A DNA stretch of 64,000 nucleotides, from the NCBI RefSeq assembly GCF_003415655.1, contig NZ_QRHC01000008.1, positions 1 to 64,000 on the forward strand. The letters are read 5' to 3'. This DNA is from Vibrio maerlii. GTDB taxonomy: Bacteria > Pseudomonadota > Gammaproteobacteria > Enterobacterales > Vibrionaceae. The position numbers were made by a program, and so were the translations under genes. Position 1 is the stretch's first letter. Every line of letters begins with the position of its first letter. Under the pieces are notes generated by a model. That model saw only the letters and a list, made by a program, of their open reading frames with translations. It ran no database searches and was not told where the DNA came from. This document shows, piece by piece, positions 35,949-45,961 of the stretch.

Positions 35949-37093
35949 TTCATTGCTAGGTAAGCTTGTTCCGCTAGTTTAACAACTTCTGAGTCTTTAT
36001 TCAGCTCTGAATAGTGTGCTAGCGTCTCAGCAAAACCTTTTTCTGCGAACATTGCTTGAAGTTCAACCGCTTGAGGGTCATCTTCATTCTTGTAATGGAA
36101 CGCAGCCGCGATACCTTTCAATAGGTTTTCGTTTGGTAGACCGTATTCAAGCGTACCGTTAAGTGGCTTGATAAGACGATCTTGTGGGCTTAGCTTACGG
36201 ATTGGTTGACGACCAACGCGGTCAACTTCGTCACGTAGGTAAGGGTTAGCAAAACGACCAAGGATTTTCTGAATGTAAGCCGCGTGTGCTTCTGGGTCAA
36301 AGCCGTAACGCTTAATTAGGACCGCACCACTCTCTTCCATTGTCGCAGTCACTTGTGCACGGATTTCATCGTTCTCGATAGAATCTTTGATTGTCTCAAG
36401 ACCCGCCAGTACACCAAGGTAAGCCGTTACTAGGTGACCTGTGTTAAGGGTAAATAGTTTACGCTCAACGAAAGCCATAAGGTTATCTGTGCATTCCATA
36501 CCAGGGATGTTTGGAATCTCACCTTTAAATTGAGTTTGATCTACGATCCACTCGCTGAATGTTTCTACTGTAACTGCTAGAGGATCAGTCTCACCAGCTT
36601 CTGCCGGTGGAACAATACGGTCTACCGCAGAGTCAACGAAACCGATGTTCTCTTCAGTAAATGCTTTCATTTCATCAGACAGGTGATCAAGAACTGCCGC
36701 TTTAAGCTGGCTAGTACCACGAACCATGTTTTCTGCAGCGATGATGTTCATCGGTGCTGTATTACCCGCTGCTGCACGCTTCTCGATGCCTTGAGCGATA
36801 GACTTAGAGATGATTTTTAGAACTGTTGGGCCAACTGCTGTTGTGATTAGGTCAGATTCAGCAATGCAATCTACTACAGCGTCAGTTGCTGAGTTTACTG
36901 CAGTTACGTTCTTAACTGTCTCAACCACACACTCTTCACCCACGATCTTTACTGGGTATTCTTGGCGCTCGATTAATGCATTTACAACCGTCTCGTTTAC
37001 GTCTGCAAATGTTACGCGGATACCAGCGTCAGCTAGAAGCTTACCAATGAATCCACGACCGATGTTACCTGCACCAAAATGTAGAGCTTTCAT
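35945..37093 (-). CDS. mtlD: Mannitol-1-phosphate 5-dehydrogenase
   Basis: A 382-residue NAD-dependent polyol dehydrogenase that oxidises mannitol-1-phosphate to fructose-6-phosphate. The N-terminus [17 protein letters not shown] is the Rossmann glycine motif; the catalytic segment [10 protein letters not shown] carries the conserved lysine and histidine. The length is the same as the E. coli enzyme. It lies 94 bases after mtlA with an intercistronic hairpin between, and is coupled to mtlR downstream. Confidence 0.96.
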   Translation of the reverse strand: MKALHFGAGNIGRGFIGKLLADAGIRVTFADVNETVVNALIERQEYPVKIVGEECVVETVKNVTAVNSATDAVVDCIAESDLITTAVGPTVLKIISKSIAQGIEKRAAAGNTAPMNIIAAENMVRGTSQLKAAVLDHLSDEMKAFTEENIGFVDSAVDRIVPPAEAGETDPLAVTVETFSEWIVDQTQFKGEIPNIPGMECTDNLMAFVERKLFTLNTGHLVTAYLGVLAGLETIKDSIENDEIRAQVTATMEESGAVLIKRYGFDPEAHAAYIQKILGRFANPYLRDEVDRVGRQPIRKLSPQDRLIKPLNGTLEYGLPNENLLKGIAAAFHYKNEDDPQAVELQAMFAEKGFAETLAHYSELNKDSEVVKLAEQAYLAMK

Positions 37094-37144
37094 AACGTTT
37101 TCCTAAAGTGTCAAAGTAAAAAATAAAAATATAAAATCGAAAAT

Positions 37145-37169
37145 GAGGCCAGAGGGGGTATCTGGCCTC
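37145..37169 (-). terminator. Intercistronic hairpin between mtlA and mtlD
   Basis: A 9-bp stem GAGGCCAGA/TCTGGCCTC with a seven-base loop, followed on the minus strand by ATTTTCGATTTT. It may partially terminate or stabilise the upstream mtlA message, letting mtlA exceed mtlD. Confidence 0.55.
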
Positions 37170-37187
37170 CATACTTAGGAGCTTTGA

Positions 37188-39077
37188 TTAAGCGTTCAAG
37201 ATGTTTAATACGTCTTGAGGGTTCGTTGTGTTTTGCAGTTTCTCTACCGCTTCTTCATCGTCTAGAGAGTTAGTGATAGCCATCAATACCATATTGTGTT
37301 CATCACCTTGTGCTGCAATACCGATAACCATCTTTGCGATATCATCTTCGTCATCACCCCATTGGATACCCTCTGGGTACTGACAGAACACGATGCCAGT
37401 CTTCTGTACGTATTGTTTCGCTTCGATAGTACCGTGAGGAACCGCAATTGATTCACCTAGGTAAGTCGATACAAGTTCTTCGCGAGCAAACATACCTTCC
37501 ACGTATTCAGGAGCTACGTTGCCCAGTTTTACTAGTTGCTCACCAGCAAACTTAATTGCGTCTTGCTTGTTGTCAGATTTAAGACCTAGGAATACAGCGT
37601 CAGCAGTTAGAGTCAGACCTTCTTCTTTCTCTTCTGCGGCAGGAGCTGCTGGCGCTTCAGCCTTTTTTGCATCACCTTTCTGTGCTTCAACAAGTTCAGC
37701 AACTAGGTTGTCGTATACCGCACCGTCTAGGAAGTTGTTCAGAGACATGTGCATTGCACCCGGAATTGTCTTACGAGCACGGTCCGTCAGGTCTTTGTGT
37801 GTAATTACGATTTGTGAATCCGCTGGTAGTGCGTTGATAGCGTAGTTCGTTACCGTAATATCTAGGCCTGCAGCGTCTACTTTCTTACGTAGTAGACCAG
37901 CACCCATTGCACTTGAACCCATACCCGCATCACACGCTACGTATACTGCTTTCACGTCAGCTAGGTTGATGTCAGCACCCGTCGCTTGACCTTTAGAAGA
38001 CGCTTTCATGTCATTCATTTGCGCAGATGCTTTTTCTAGAGAATCTTCATCCTCGTCTTGAGAAGTCGTCTTAAGCAGGATAGAAGCGACAATGAACGAT
38101 ACAGCTGTTGCAGCGACTACCGATAGGATTACACCTAGGTAAGCACCTTTAGGTGTCATCAGTAGAATCGCAAAGATAGAACCCGGAGACGCTGGAGAAA
38201 TTAGACCAGAGCTGAACATTACGTTTACGAATACACCAGTCATACCACCTGCGATAACCGCTAGGATTAGACGTGGGTTCATTAGTACGTATGGGAAGTA
38301 AATCTCGTGAATACCACCTAGGAAGTGGATGATAGATGCACCTGCAGCAGATTGCTTCGCGCTACCTTTACCAAATACCATGTACGCTAGTAGTAGACCA
38401 AAACCTGGACCTGGGTTCGCTTCGATTAGGAAGAAGATTGAACGGCCAAGCTCTTCAGATTGCTGGATACCTAGTGGAGAGAAGATACCGTGGTTAATAG
38501 CGTTGTTTAGGAATAGGATTTTCGCAGGTTCAACGAAGATAGATGCTAGAGGAAGAGCACCCGCTTCAACCATTGCGTTTACACCAGCCGCTAGACCGTT
38601 AGACAGTACTTTAACTGCAGGACCGATTAGGTAGAACGCAAGGATTGCGCAAACCATACCAATGATACCAGCAGAGAAGTTGTTCACTAGCATTTCGAAG
38701 CCGCTCTTCACTTTACCGTGCATAGCGTCATCGAATTTCTTAATTGCGATACCACCTAGTGGACCTACAATCATTGCACCCATGAACATTGGAATGTCTG
38801 TACCAACAATTACACCCATAGTTGTGATAGCACCAACAACCGCACCGCGGTCGCCGCCAACCATCTTACCACCGGTGTAACCGATCAATAGTGGTAGCAA
38901 GTAAGTGATCATTGGACCAACAAGTGCTGCCAGTGTTTCGTTTGGCAACCAACCCGTTGGAATGAATAGAGCAGTAATGAAACCCCACGCGATAAACGCG
39001 CCGATGTTTGGCATTACCATGTTCGAAAGGAATCGACCAAAGTTCTGTACTTTGATCTTCGCTTCTGGTGATAGCAT
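37188..39077 (-). CDS. mtlA: PTS mannitol-specific EIICBA
   Basis: A 629-residue inner-membrane PTS permease that imports and phosphorylates mannitol. The order is IIC membrane domain (residues 1 to about 340), IIB (phosphocysteine in YVACDAGMGSSAMG near residue 390) and IIA (phosphohistidine in ESIAVPHGTIEAK near residue 545). An alanine- and glutamate-rich linker joins B and A. It is the first gene of mtlADR. The promoter region has several CRP-like sites, consistent with catabolite control. All three domains look intact. Confidence 0.97.
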   Translation of the reverse strand: MLSPEAKIKVQNFGRFLSNMVMPNIGAFIAWGFITALFIPTGWLPNETLAALVGPMITYLLPLLIGYTGGKMVGGDRGAVVGAITTMGVIVGTDIPMFMGAMIVGPLGGIAIKKFDDAMHGKVKSGFEMLVNNFSAGIIGMVCAILAFYLIGPAVKVLSNGLAAGVNAMVEAGALPLASIFVEPAKILFLNNAINHGIFSPLGIQQSEELGRSIFFLIEANPGPGFGLLLAYMVFGKGSAKQSAAGASIIHFLGGIHEIYFPYVLMNPRLILAVIAGGMTGVFVNVMFSSGLISPASPGSIFAILLMTPKGAYLGVILSVVAATAVSFIVASILLKTTSQDEDEDSLEKASAQMNDMKASSKGQATGADINLADVKAVYVACDAGMGSSAMGAGLLRKKVDAAGLDITVTNYAINALPADSQIVITHKDLTDRARKTIPGAMHMSLNNFLDGAVYDNLVAELVEAQKGDAKKAEAPAAPAAEEKEEGLTLTADAVFLGLKSDNKQDAIKFAGEQLVKLGNVAPEYVEGMFAREELVSTYLGESIAVPHGTIEAKQYVQKTGIVFCQYPEGIQWGDDEDDIAKMVIGIAAQGDEHNMVLMAITNSLDDEEAVEKLQNTTNPQDVLNILNA

Positions 39078-39184
39078 AAGGTTAACCCCGTGTTTATTGG
39101 ATGGCCAAATGGCCCAAAGTGTTTGTTCAAAAGTTGATTAAAATGTATCACAAGATTTCCAAATTGCAGCCCAACCCTAAATTT

Positions 39185-39200
39185 TGTGACATATATCACA
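39185..39200. promoter_or_regulatory. CRP site, perfect core
   Basis: TGTGA-CATATA-TCACA matches the CRP consensus TGTGA-N6-TCACA at all ten core positions. It lies 108 bases upstream of the mtlA start and is the best placed for activation of mtlA. Confidence 0.85.
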
Positions 39201-39227
39201 TCGGCAAATCCAAAACCCAAACCGCAA

Positions 39228-39243
39228 AGTGATATAGATCGCA
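39228..39243. promoter_or_regulatory. CRP-like site
   Basis: AGTGA-TATAGA-TCGCA matches eight of ten core positions at the right spacing and lies 43 bases from the perfect site. Confidence 0.5.
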
Positions 39244-39300
39244 CAAAACACGTGTTTTTAAATTACAGTTTCATATATATGATAATGACTATCAACAAAT

Positions 39301-39316
39301 AGTGATCAGCCTCACA
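39301..39316. promoter_or_regulatory. CRP-like site
   Basis: AGTGA-TCAGCC-TCACA matches nine of ten core positions at the right spacing. Confidence 0.6.
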
Positions 39317-39345
39317 ATCATAAACAGCAACCACCCCAAATAGTT

Positions 39346-39361
39346 AGTGACCAATATCACA
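39346..39361. promoter_or_regulatory. CRP-like site
   Basis: AGTGA-CCAATA-TCACA matches nine of ten core positions at the right spacing. It is nearest to the divergent HAD gene, about 185 bases upstream of it. Confidence 0.6.
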
Positions 39362-39545
39362 TTTTTATTATTGGAATTATTTTTGTGAATTAGATCAGCA
39401 CATTAAAGCAGCACCTCAAAGACAACCAATATGCAACAAGTTTCAATTTATATGGTTATTTGTAATTAAGTTACACATTGATTTTTTGATTGATTAGAGA
39501 GCTGTGGTAAAAAGATAAGGTACCCACAACAAAAATAAGAGAATT

Positions 39546-40187
39546 ATGATTACAACATTATTGTTTGATATGGACGGGCTTATCTTCGATACCGAGTCTG
39601 TTTACAAGAAAAGCTGGCAATATGCTGCGAGTGAGCAAGGCTTAGATTTAAACGATGAGTTCTACCAAAACTTTTTAGGTGTCCAAGACCCACAGTGTGA
39701 AGCAATGATGCAAGATCGCTTTGGCGAAGCACTAGATTTACCTCATTTTAGAGAAGTAAGGGATAACCACTTCCACGAATCTCGAGAACAAGGGATTGAT
39801 TACAAACAAGGCTTCGCTGATCTGTTCAAAGCCTTAAAAGAGAGGAAACTTCGCTGCGCTCTTGTCACCTCGTCTCACCTACCTGATGTAAAACACAACT
39901 TCCTAGGCAGTGACTATCTGTCTCAATTCGATCTCGTGATTACCGCAGAAGATGTAGACAATGGCAAACCGGCCCCGGACTGCTACCTGATGGCATGCGA
40001 AAAGCTTGGCGTACAACCAAGTGAGTGCTTGGTACTAGAAGATTCGAACAATGGAGTACGCTCTGGCCTAGCCGCAGGCTGCCAAGTAACAATGATCCCA
40101 GATATGCTTCCACCAGCAGAAGAGCTGGTTGATAAGGTTATTTTGAACAACAGCTTGCTGGATGTGGTTGGATTACTAGAGAGCTAG
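39546..40187 (+). CDS. HAD-family phosphatase (beta-phosphoglucomutase-like)
   Basis: A 213-residue HAD hydrolase. Motif I is LLFDMDGLIFDTE with the nucleophile and acid aspartates (Asp8, Asp10), motif II is the threonine/serine in LVTSSH, the lysine is in NGKPAPDCYL and motif IV is LVLEDSNNG. A helical cap domain (residues about 15-85) fits the beta-PGM-like subgroup. The substrate is unknown; divergence from mtlA across a CRP-rich region suggests a sugar phosphate. Its last codons and TAG stop lie in a CTAGAGAGCTAGAGA repeat-like stretch. Confidence 0.87.
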   Translation: MITTLLFDMDGLIFDTESVYKKSWQYAASEQGLDLNDEFYQNFLGVQDPQCEAMMQDRFGEALDLPHFREVRDNHFHESREQGIDYKQGFADLFKALKERKLRCALVTSSHLPDVKHNFLGSDYLSQFDLVITAEDVDNGKPAPDCYLMACEKLGVQPSECLVLEDSNNGVRSGLAAGCQVTMIPDMLPPAEELVDKVILNNSLLDVVGLLES

Positions 40188-40196
40188 AGAAAAATA

Positions 40197-40226
40197 AGGG
40201 GGTTGACGTGTAAGCGTCAACCCCCT
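40197..40226 (+). terminator. Terminator after the HAD gene
   Basis: A 12-bp perfect stem AGGGGGTTGACG/CGTCAACCCCCT with a six-base loop, followed by ATTTCG. It lies 10 bases after the stop codon. Confidence 0.85.
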
Positions 40227-40301
40227 ATTTCGTATGTCTGAAAAATCTAGATATCTAGTTTTCCAAGAGCGAAGCGCTCTAGCTTTCTAATCTATTTAGG
40301 A

Positions 40302-41888
40302 TTAAGGCGTGTAGTACGTCGCTGCGCCTGGGCCTACAGGTAGACCAAATACGAATACCCATACGTAGAATAGTACACTCCAACCTACAAGGAAGCAGAT
40401 TGAGTAAGGAAGCATAGTCGCGATCAGCGTACCAATACCTAGGTTCTTCATGTAACGCGTTGCTACGGCTAGGATTAGACCGAAGTAGCTCATCATAGGT
40501 GTGATGATGTTCGTTGTTGAGTCACCGATACGGTAAGCCGCCTGGATAGTTTCCGGAGCGTAACCAACTAGCATTAGCATTGGAACGAAGATAGGTGCAG
40601 TTACTGCCCACTGAGCAGATGCAGAACCAATCATTAGGTTAATGAAGCCACACATTAGAATGAATGCGAAGAACAACATTGGACCTGTTAGACCGATGCT
40701 TTGTAGGAAGTCTGCACCCGCTACTGCGAATACTTGACCGAAGTTAGTCCACTTGAAGAAAGCAACGAACTGAGCTGCAAAGAATACCAGTACGATGTAC
40801 ATGCCCATAGAAGACATAGACTTCGACATAGCATCAATCACATCACGGTCAGACTTCATTGTGCCCGTCACTTTACCGTAAACAAAGCCAGGAACAGCAA
40901 AGAATACGAAGATGAACGCTACGATACTTTTTAAGAATGGAGAACCCGCAACTGTGCCAGCGTCTGAACGAAGTACGCCGTCAGCAGGAACGATAGTCCA
41001 TGCCAGAATTGCAGAAACAACTAGAACTGCGATACCAGCTAGCTTAAGACCTTTCTTCTCAACTGCAGTTAGAGAACCCATTGAATCGTTTGATAGATCT
41101 TCTGCTGCTTCTTCATCGTTGTATTTACCAAGTTTTGGCTCAACGATTTTTTCAGTTACAAATGCACCCGTAATCGCAATGAAGAACGTTGAAACAAACA
41201 TGAAGTACCAGTTTGATTCAGGACCAACGCTATAAGTTGGGTCGATCATTTGCGCTGCAGTTTCTGTAATACCAGAAAGCAGTGGGTCAACCGTACCAAT
41301 AAGCAGGTTTGCAGAATAACCACCAGATACACCCGCAAATGCTGCAGCAAGACCTGCAAGAGGGTGACGACCTAGTGAGTGGAATAACATTGCCGCTAGT
41401 GGAATTAGTACCACATAGCCCAATTCTGATGCGGTATTAGAAATGATACCTGCAAAAACAACCGTTACGGTAACCATGCGCTGAGAAGCACCCATTACCA
41501 AACCACGCATTGCTGCAGAAAGTAGACCTGAGTGCTCAGCGATAGCAACACCAAGCATTGCTACTAACACTGTACCTAACGGAGCAAAGCCAACGAAGTT
41601 TTTCACTAGGTTAGTTACGATAAGCTGTAGGCCTTCAGCATTTAGCAGACTTACTACGTGGATCATACCATCAGCAGCACGACCTGAAGCGCCTTCTGGA
41701 CGAGGGTCCATGACTGATACTTCGAAGTAACCTGCAATTCCCGAAAGAACAAGGATAGCAACACAGAAGATTGCAAAAAGAGTGATCGGGTGTGGTAATA
41801 GGTTACCAAGGTATTCTACGCCATCAAGAAAGCGCGTAAACAACGGCTTCTTTGGTGAGTTTTGTTTTATTGAAGCAGATGAACTCAT
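40302..41888 (-). CDS. AbgT-family transporter
   Basis: A 528-residue inner-membrane protein of the AbgT family (p-aminobenzoyl-glutamate transporter AbgT and drug-efflux MtrF). It has about nine to eleven membrane spans and two re-entrant hairpins; the conserved stretch SGGYSANLLIGTVDPLLSGITE is characteristic. Family members import p-aminobenzoyl-glutamate or export sulfonamides; the direction cannot be told here. No abgA/abgB hydrolase genes are adjacent, which favours a stand-alone transporter or efflux role. A GGAGGGAA site precedes the ATG. Confidence 0.9.
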   Translation of the reverse strand: MSSSASIKQNSPKKPLFTRFLDGVEYLGNLLPHPITLFAIFCVAILVLSGIAGYFEVSVMDPRPEGASGRAADGMIHVVSLLNAEGLQLIVTNLVKNFVGFAPLGTVLVAMLGVAIAEHSGLLSAAMRGLVMGASQRMVTVTVVFAGIISNTASELGYVVLIPLAAMLFHSLGRHPLAGLAAAFAGVSGGYSANLLIGTVDPLLSGITETAAQMIDPTYSVGPESNWYFMFVSTFFIAITGAFVTEKIVEPKLGKYNDEEAAEDLSNDSMGSLTAVEKKGLKLAGIAVLVVSAILAWTIVPADGVLRSDAGTVAGSPFLKSIVAFIFVFFAVPGFVYGKVTGTMKSDRDVIDAMSKSMSSMGMYIVLVFFAAQFVAFFKWTNFGQVFAVAGADFLQSIGLTGPMLFFAFILMCGFINLMIGSASAQWAVTAPIFVPMLMLVGYAPETIQAAYRIGDSTTNIITPMMSYFGLILAVATRYMKNLGIGTLIATMLPYSICFLVGWSVLFYVWVFVFGLPVGPGAATYYTP

Positions 41889-42296
41889 CTGTTCCCTCCA
41901 TGTATTAATTCCTGTTGGGTTGTGACGTTAAAATCACAAAGCCCGCGCAGGGTAATAGACATAGAGCACAATTGGAACAGTAAAATGTTTCCAATTGTAA
42001 ATATAAAGGCTAATTGCGCTGCTATATGCCTAAAACGCAAGCAAAAACCCCTAAAAGTCATGTTATTGTTAAATTATTGTTCTAATTCTTGATGGGATTT
42101 AGATCACGCTTAGAAACCGAAGTGAGCAACTATATTCACAATGAGAACCTATTAAATACGGAGCTCACTATTAATTGGTCTATCATTTACTTCTAAACGG
42201 CCTTAAATCTAGAGTTCGTTTTGCAGATGACATACAGCTGACACTTCAATTGTGATAGTTTGTTTACCCTCCTATTTAGTCGATTAGAACCGTCTT
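41889..42296. other. Gene-free divergent region, 408 bp
   Basis: AT-rich gap between the AbgT-type gene and trmO. A six-base inverted repeat TTGTGA-N8-TCACAA at 41920-41939 resembles a CRP palindrome but with an eight-base spacer. No other clear element is visible. Confidence 0.5.
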
Positions 42297-42992
42297 ATGT
42301 ATTCCATCTCACCTATTGGTTATATCGAAAGCCCATACAAAGAAAAATTTGCAGTGCCAAGACAACCTAGCCTTGTGTCGACAGCCACATCTCGCGTACG
42401 TCTTGCTGGTGAAGCCAATTGCCCTGAATCTCTGCGAGGTATCGAGCAATTCAGTCACATTTGGCTGTTATTCCTATTTGATCAAAACCTGGAGCAGGGC
42501 TGGAAGCCGACCGTACGCCCACCTAGGCTGGGAGGGAATGAGAGGATTGGAGTGTTCGCTTCACGCGCTACTTTCCGTCCAAATGGTATCGGCATGTCTG
42601 CTGTCGAAGTAAAAGGAGTCACAAAACAGGGCGATCAGATGTATCTCGAACTAGGCAATGTCGATTTGGTCGACGGAACGCCTATTGTCGATATTAAACC
42701 TTATATCCCTTATTCAGATGCCATTGATGATGCAAAAGGCGGCTACGCAGAAGAAGAGCCCACCACTAGTGAGGTAATCTTCTCAGTTCAACCAAGATCT
42801 CTATTATTAGACAGACCCAATGGTGACACAGAGAAAGAGGTCATTAGCCAAGTTCTGGCTCAAGATCCTCGTCCTGCTTACAAGAAGAATAAGCTCGACC
42901 TAAAAGAATATGCGGTAAATTTGTTCGATATGAACGTTAAGTTCACGGTTACAGACAACTTAGTGACAGTTACAGCAATCGAAAGCTTTTGA
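42297..42992 (+). CDS. trmO: tRNA (t6A37) N6-methyltransferase TrmO
   Basis: A 231-residue protein of the TsaA/TrmO family, which methylates the N6-threonylcarbamoyladenosine at position 37 of tRNA-Thr using S-adenosylmethionine. The N-terminal beta-barrel begins SPIGYIESPYKEKFAVPRQP; the conserved RPNGIGMSAVEV loop and DVKPYIPY-like segment DIKPYIPYSD follow. E. coli yaeB, its counterpart, also lies beside proS. No ribosome site is evident. Confidence 0.93.
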   Translation: MYSISPIGYIESPYKEKFAVPRQPSLVSTATSRVRLAGEANCPESLRGIEQFSHIWLLFLFDQNLEQGWKPTVRPPRLGGNERIGVFASRATFRPNGIGMSAVEVKGVTKQGDQMYLELGNVDLVDGTPIVDIKPYIPYSDAIDDAKGGYAEEEPTTSEVIFSVQPRSLLLDRPNGDTEKEVISQVLAQDPRPAYKKNKLDLKEYAVNLFDMNVKFTVTDNLVTVTAIESF

Positions 42993-43094
42993 GATTCGCC
43001 ATAGGCTGATATAATTTCGGGCTAATTTTTATTTATCATTTCTCTCTAAAGAGTGAAGTGATTCCTTCAATCATGATGAAACGGATACCATAGA

Positions 43095-44810
43095 ATGCGT
43101 ACCAGTAACTATCTTCTTTCTACTCTGAAAGAGACTCCAAACGACGCAGTAGTAACCAGCCACCAGCTGATGCTACGTGCAGGTATGATCCGTAAGCTAG
43201 CTTCAGGTCTATACACTTGGCTACCTACCGGTCTGCGTGTACTGCGTAAAGTCGAAAATATCGTTCGCCAAGAGATCGATAATGCAGGTGCAGTTGAGAC
43301 TTTGATGCCCGTAGTGCAGCCGTTTGATCTATGGGAAGAGACTGGCCGCTCTGAGAAAATGGGTGCAGAACTACTTCGTTTCACTGATCGTCATGACAGC
43401 CCATTCGTACTAAGCCCAACTGCTGAAGAAGTGGTAACAGCACTTGTACGTCACGAAGTTAACTCTTACAAGCAGCTTCCACTTAACCTGTACCAAATCC
43501 AAACTAAATTCCGTGATGAGCGTCGTCCACGTTTCGGCGTAATGCGTGCACGTGAATTCTCGATGATGGATGCGTACAGCTTCGATATCGATAAAGAAGG
43601 CCTAGAAAAATCTTACGACAAGATGCACGCAGCATACTGTGCAGCATTTGACCGTATGGGTCTTGATTACCGTCCAGTACTGGCTGATACCGGTGCTATC
43701 GGTGGTAACGGTTCTCACGAATTCCACGTACTGGCAGAAAGCGGTGAAGACCTAATCGCATTCTCTTCTGAGTCTGACTACGCAGCAAACATCGAGAAAG
43801 CGGAAGCACTAGCTCCTGCGACAGAAGCTGCAGCACCGACTCAAGAAATGACACTGGTTGACACACCAAACGCGAAAACTATCGATGAGCTAGTTGAGCA
43901 GCACGGTGTAGCAATCGAGAAAACGGTTAAGACACTATTCGTTAAAGCATCTGATGAAGTAGAAGCAGACATCATTGCGCTTATCATCCGTGGTGACCAC
44001 GAGCTAAACGAAATCAAAGCAGAAAACCTAACAGAAGTGGCTTCTCCTCTAGAGATGGCAACAGAAGAAGAGATTCGTACACTCGTTAATGCAGGTCCAG
44101 GTTCACTAGGCCCTGTTGGTCTTGAGCTGCCATTTATCGTTGACCGTGCAGTTGCAGTTGCAAGCGACTTTGGTGCGGGTGCCAACGTAGATGGTAAACA
44201 CTACTTCGGTATCAACTGGGGTCGTGATGTTGAGCTAGGTAAAGTTGCAGACCTTCGTAACGTCGTTGAAGGTGACCCAAGCCCATGTGGCCAAGGCGTT
44301 ATCCAGCTTAAGCGTGGTATTGAAGTTGGTCACATCTTCCAGCTAGGTACAAACTACTCAGAGAAAATGAACGCTGCGGTTCTTGGTCCTGATGGTAAGA
44401 ACACTATCCTAGAGATGGGCTGTTACGGTATCGGTGTTTCTCGTGTAGTTGCATCTGCAATCGAGCAGAACCACGACAAGTACGGCATCATCTGGCCTGA
44501 CGCACTAGCACCTTTCCAAGTGGCTATCGTGCCAATGAACATGCACAAGTCTGAAGAAGTTAAGGAAGCGGCTGAGAAGCTTTACGCTGAACTAACAGCA
44601 ATGGGTATCGAAGTACTATTCGATGACCGTAAAGAGCGTCCAGGCGTCATGTTCTCTGACATGGAACTCGTTGGTATTCCTCACACTGTTGTGATTGGCG
44701 ATCGTTCAATGAAAGAAGGCAACTTCGAGTACAAGAACCGCCGTACAGGTGACAAAACTGCAGTTGCAATGGCAGACATCATTGAGCACATTAAAGCTCA
44801 ACTGGCGTAA
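43095..44810 (+). CDS. proS: Prolyl-tRNA synthetase
   Basis: A 571-residue bacterial-type class II synthetase. The catalytic core carries motif 2 ([21 protein letters not shown]) and motif 3 ([14 protein letters not shown]). The editing INS domain, which removes mischarged alanine, spans roughly residues 225-405, and the anticodon-binding domain is at the C-terminus. Length and layout are those of E. coli ProS. A strong terminator follows. Codon use is strongly biased, as expected of a highly expressed gene. Confidence 0.98.
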   Translation: MRTSNYLLSTLKETPNDAVVTSHQLMLRAGMIRKLASGLYTWLPTGLRVLRKVENIVRQEIDNAGAVETLMPVVQPFDLWEETGRSEKMGAELLRFTDRHDSPFVLSPTAEEVVTALVRHEVNSYKQLPLNLYQIQTKFRDERRPRFGVMRAREFSMMDAYSFDIDKEGLEKSYDKMHAAYCAAFDRMGLDYRPVLADTGAIGGNGSHEFHVLAESGEDLIAFSSESDYAANIEKAEALAPATEAAAPTQEMTLVDTPNAKTIDELVEQHGVAIEKTVKTLFVKASDEVEADIIALIIRGDHELNEIKAENLTEVASPLEMATEEEIRTLVNAGPGSLGPVGLELPFIVDRAVAVASDFGAGANVDGKHYFGINWGRDVELGKVADLRNVVEGDPSPCGQGVIQLKRGIEVGHIFQLGTNYSEKMNAAVLGPDGKNTILEMGCYGIGVSRVVASAIEQNHDKYGIIWPDALAPFQVAIVPMNMHKSEEVKEAAEKLYAELTAMGIEVLFDDRKERPGVMFSDMELVGIPHTVVIGDRSMKEGNFEYKNRRTGDKTAVAMADIIEHIKAQLA

Positions 44811-44829
44811 TATCATCGCCCTGACTCTC

Positions 44830-44855
44830 AAAGGCTACCCTCGGGTAGCCTTTTT
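44830..44855 (+). terminator. Terminator after proS
   Basis: A 10-bp stem AAAGGCTACC/GGTAGCCTTT with a four-base loop and a continuing T run lies 20 bases past the proS stop codon. Confidence 0.93.
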
Positions 44856-44970
44856 TGTGCCTTTAAATCTTACTTCCGAGATAGCGACAAAGTCTGTAAA
44901 CAAACGTCAGTTAATCTTGTGTTCATCTTCCCGCGTATAGACTACACCTACGACAATATTGGAGGTAATG

Positions 44971-45648
44971 ATGGATATTAAAAGTTTACTTAACCAGGCG
45001 TTAAACTCAGACCTAGTTAAACAAGGTAGTCAAAAGATTTCACAAGGTTCGTCAGGCCTGTCTTCCATCACCAAAGATAAAGGCAAGCTTGGCGCTCTTG
45101 GAGCCGGTGCCGTTGGCGGTGGGTTGCTTGGTATGCTCATGGGCTCTAAGAAATCAAAAAAAGTAGCCCAAAAAGCGGTGGGGATTGGTGGTGCTGCCGC
45201 ACTAGGCGCCCTCGCCTACAAGGTGTACAACGACTATCAATCCAATAGCCAAACCGAACCAGAGCCAAACCACGCAGACAGTGAGTTCAATGCCAACGAT
45301 GAGAGCCATCAGGTACTGATATTAAAAGCGATGATCGCCGCCTCTAAAGCTGATGGTCACGTAGACGAAAGCGAGATGGCAAAAATCGAACAAGCACTTG
45401 AAGATATGAGTGCAGATTATCAGCTGACTCAAATGGTATCGCAAGAGCTTCACAAACCGCTCGACCCGACTGAGATAGCGAACTTAGCGCAATCTCCACA
45501 ACAAGCAAGCGAGATCTACCTCGCCTCCCTTATCGTCGCAGATGATCAAAACTTCATGGAAAAGGCTTACTTAAAAGAGTTAGCGAAACAGCTCGGCCTT
45601 GCACAAGAAGTGATCGAACAGCTAGATGCTCAGGTGCAGCCGGAATAG
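44971..45648 (+). CDS. DUF533 (YebE-like) membrane protein with TerB-like domain
   Basis: A 225-residue protein. The N-terminal third has a glycine-rich hydrophobic segment (LGALGAGAVGGGLLGMLMG) and a second hydrophobic stretch near residue 75. The C-terminal half (VLILKAMIAASKADGHVDESEM) is an acidic helical domain of the TerB/DUF533 type, a candidate metal-binding fold. E. coli YebE is the nearest named relative. A GGAGG site at 44961-44965 decides for the second of two adjacent ATGs. Function is unknown. Confidence 0.82.
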   Translation: MDIKSLLNQALNSDLVKQGSQKISQGSSGLSSITKDKGKLGALGAGAVGGGLLGMLMGSKKSKKVAQKAVGIGGAAALGALAYKVYNDYQSNSQTEPEPNHADSEFNANDESHQVLILKAMIAASKADGHVDESEMAKIEQALEDMSADYQLTQMVSQELHKPLDPTEIANLAQSPQQASEIYLASLIVADDQNFMEKAYLKELAKQLGLAQEVIEQLDAQVQPE

Positions 45649-45756
45649 AAAACTTGAGTGAGGACAAGCTTAGATAGGTATTTTCTGTTTCGAGATTGTC
45701 TTTAACTGCTCTCTGTGTATGATTGAGAGCAGTTATCATTTAGTTAGGACAAAACC

Positions 45757-45960
45757 ATGAAAGTATACGATTGTTGTGACTTGGTTCGTGAACTTTATTC
45801 TCTTATCGGTAGTGGCGATCAAGGCTACATCCCACAAGCGATCACCTGTGCTGTGAAAACTTTCAATGACATTGCTGCAGATGAGTCACTGCCAATGGAA
45901 ACCCGTGAAAGAGCCGCTTTTGCAGCTGCTAACCTATTGATCTCGGACTTCGAGGATTAA
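45757..45960 (+). CDS. yaeP: YaeP-family small protein
   Basis: A 67-residue acidic cytoplasmic protein matching the YaeP family: [20 protein letters not shown] near the start and [18 protein letters not shown] at the end. Its role is unknown. It is followed after one base by a DUF4250 gene, with which it surely shares a transcript. A TTAGGAC-type site precedes the ATG. Confidence 0.85.
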   Translation: MKVYDCCDLVRELYSLIGSGDQGYIPQAITCAVKTFNDIAADESLPMETRERAAFAAANLLISDFED

Positions 45961-45961
45961 T

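Larger units (their letters stand above)
39078..39545. promoter_or_regulatory. mtlA / HAD gene divergent control region
   Basis: This 468-bp AT-rich region has no protein gene. It carries four CRP-like palindromes (39185-39200, 39228-39243, 39301-39316, 39346-39361) and a weaker fifth at 39384-39399. The part next to mtlA (39078 to about 39140) would be its leader. In V. cholerae the equivalent strand opposite the leader encodes the MtlS antisense RNA; no clear promoter or terminator for it is seen here. Confidence 0.6.

Noticed and set aside
41920..41939. TTGTGA-N8-TCACAA upstream of the AbgT-family gene as a CRP site
   Set aside because: The spacer is eight bases instead of six; kept only as a note in the intergenic entry.
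44959..44970. TTG and first ATG as alternative starts of the DUF533 protein
   Set aside because: Both overlap or crowd the GGAGG ribosome site; the ATG at 44971 has five-base spacing.
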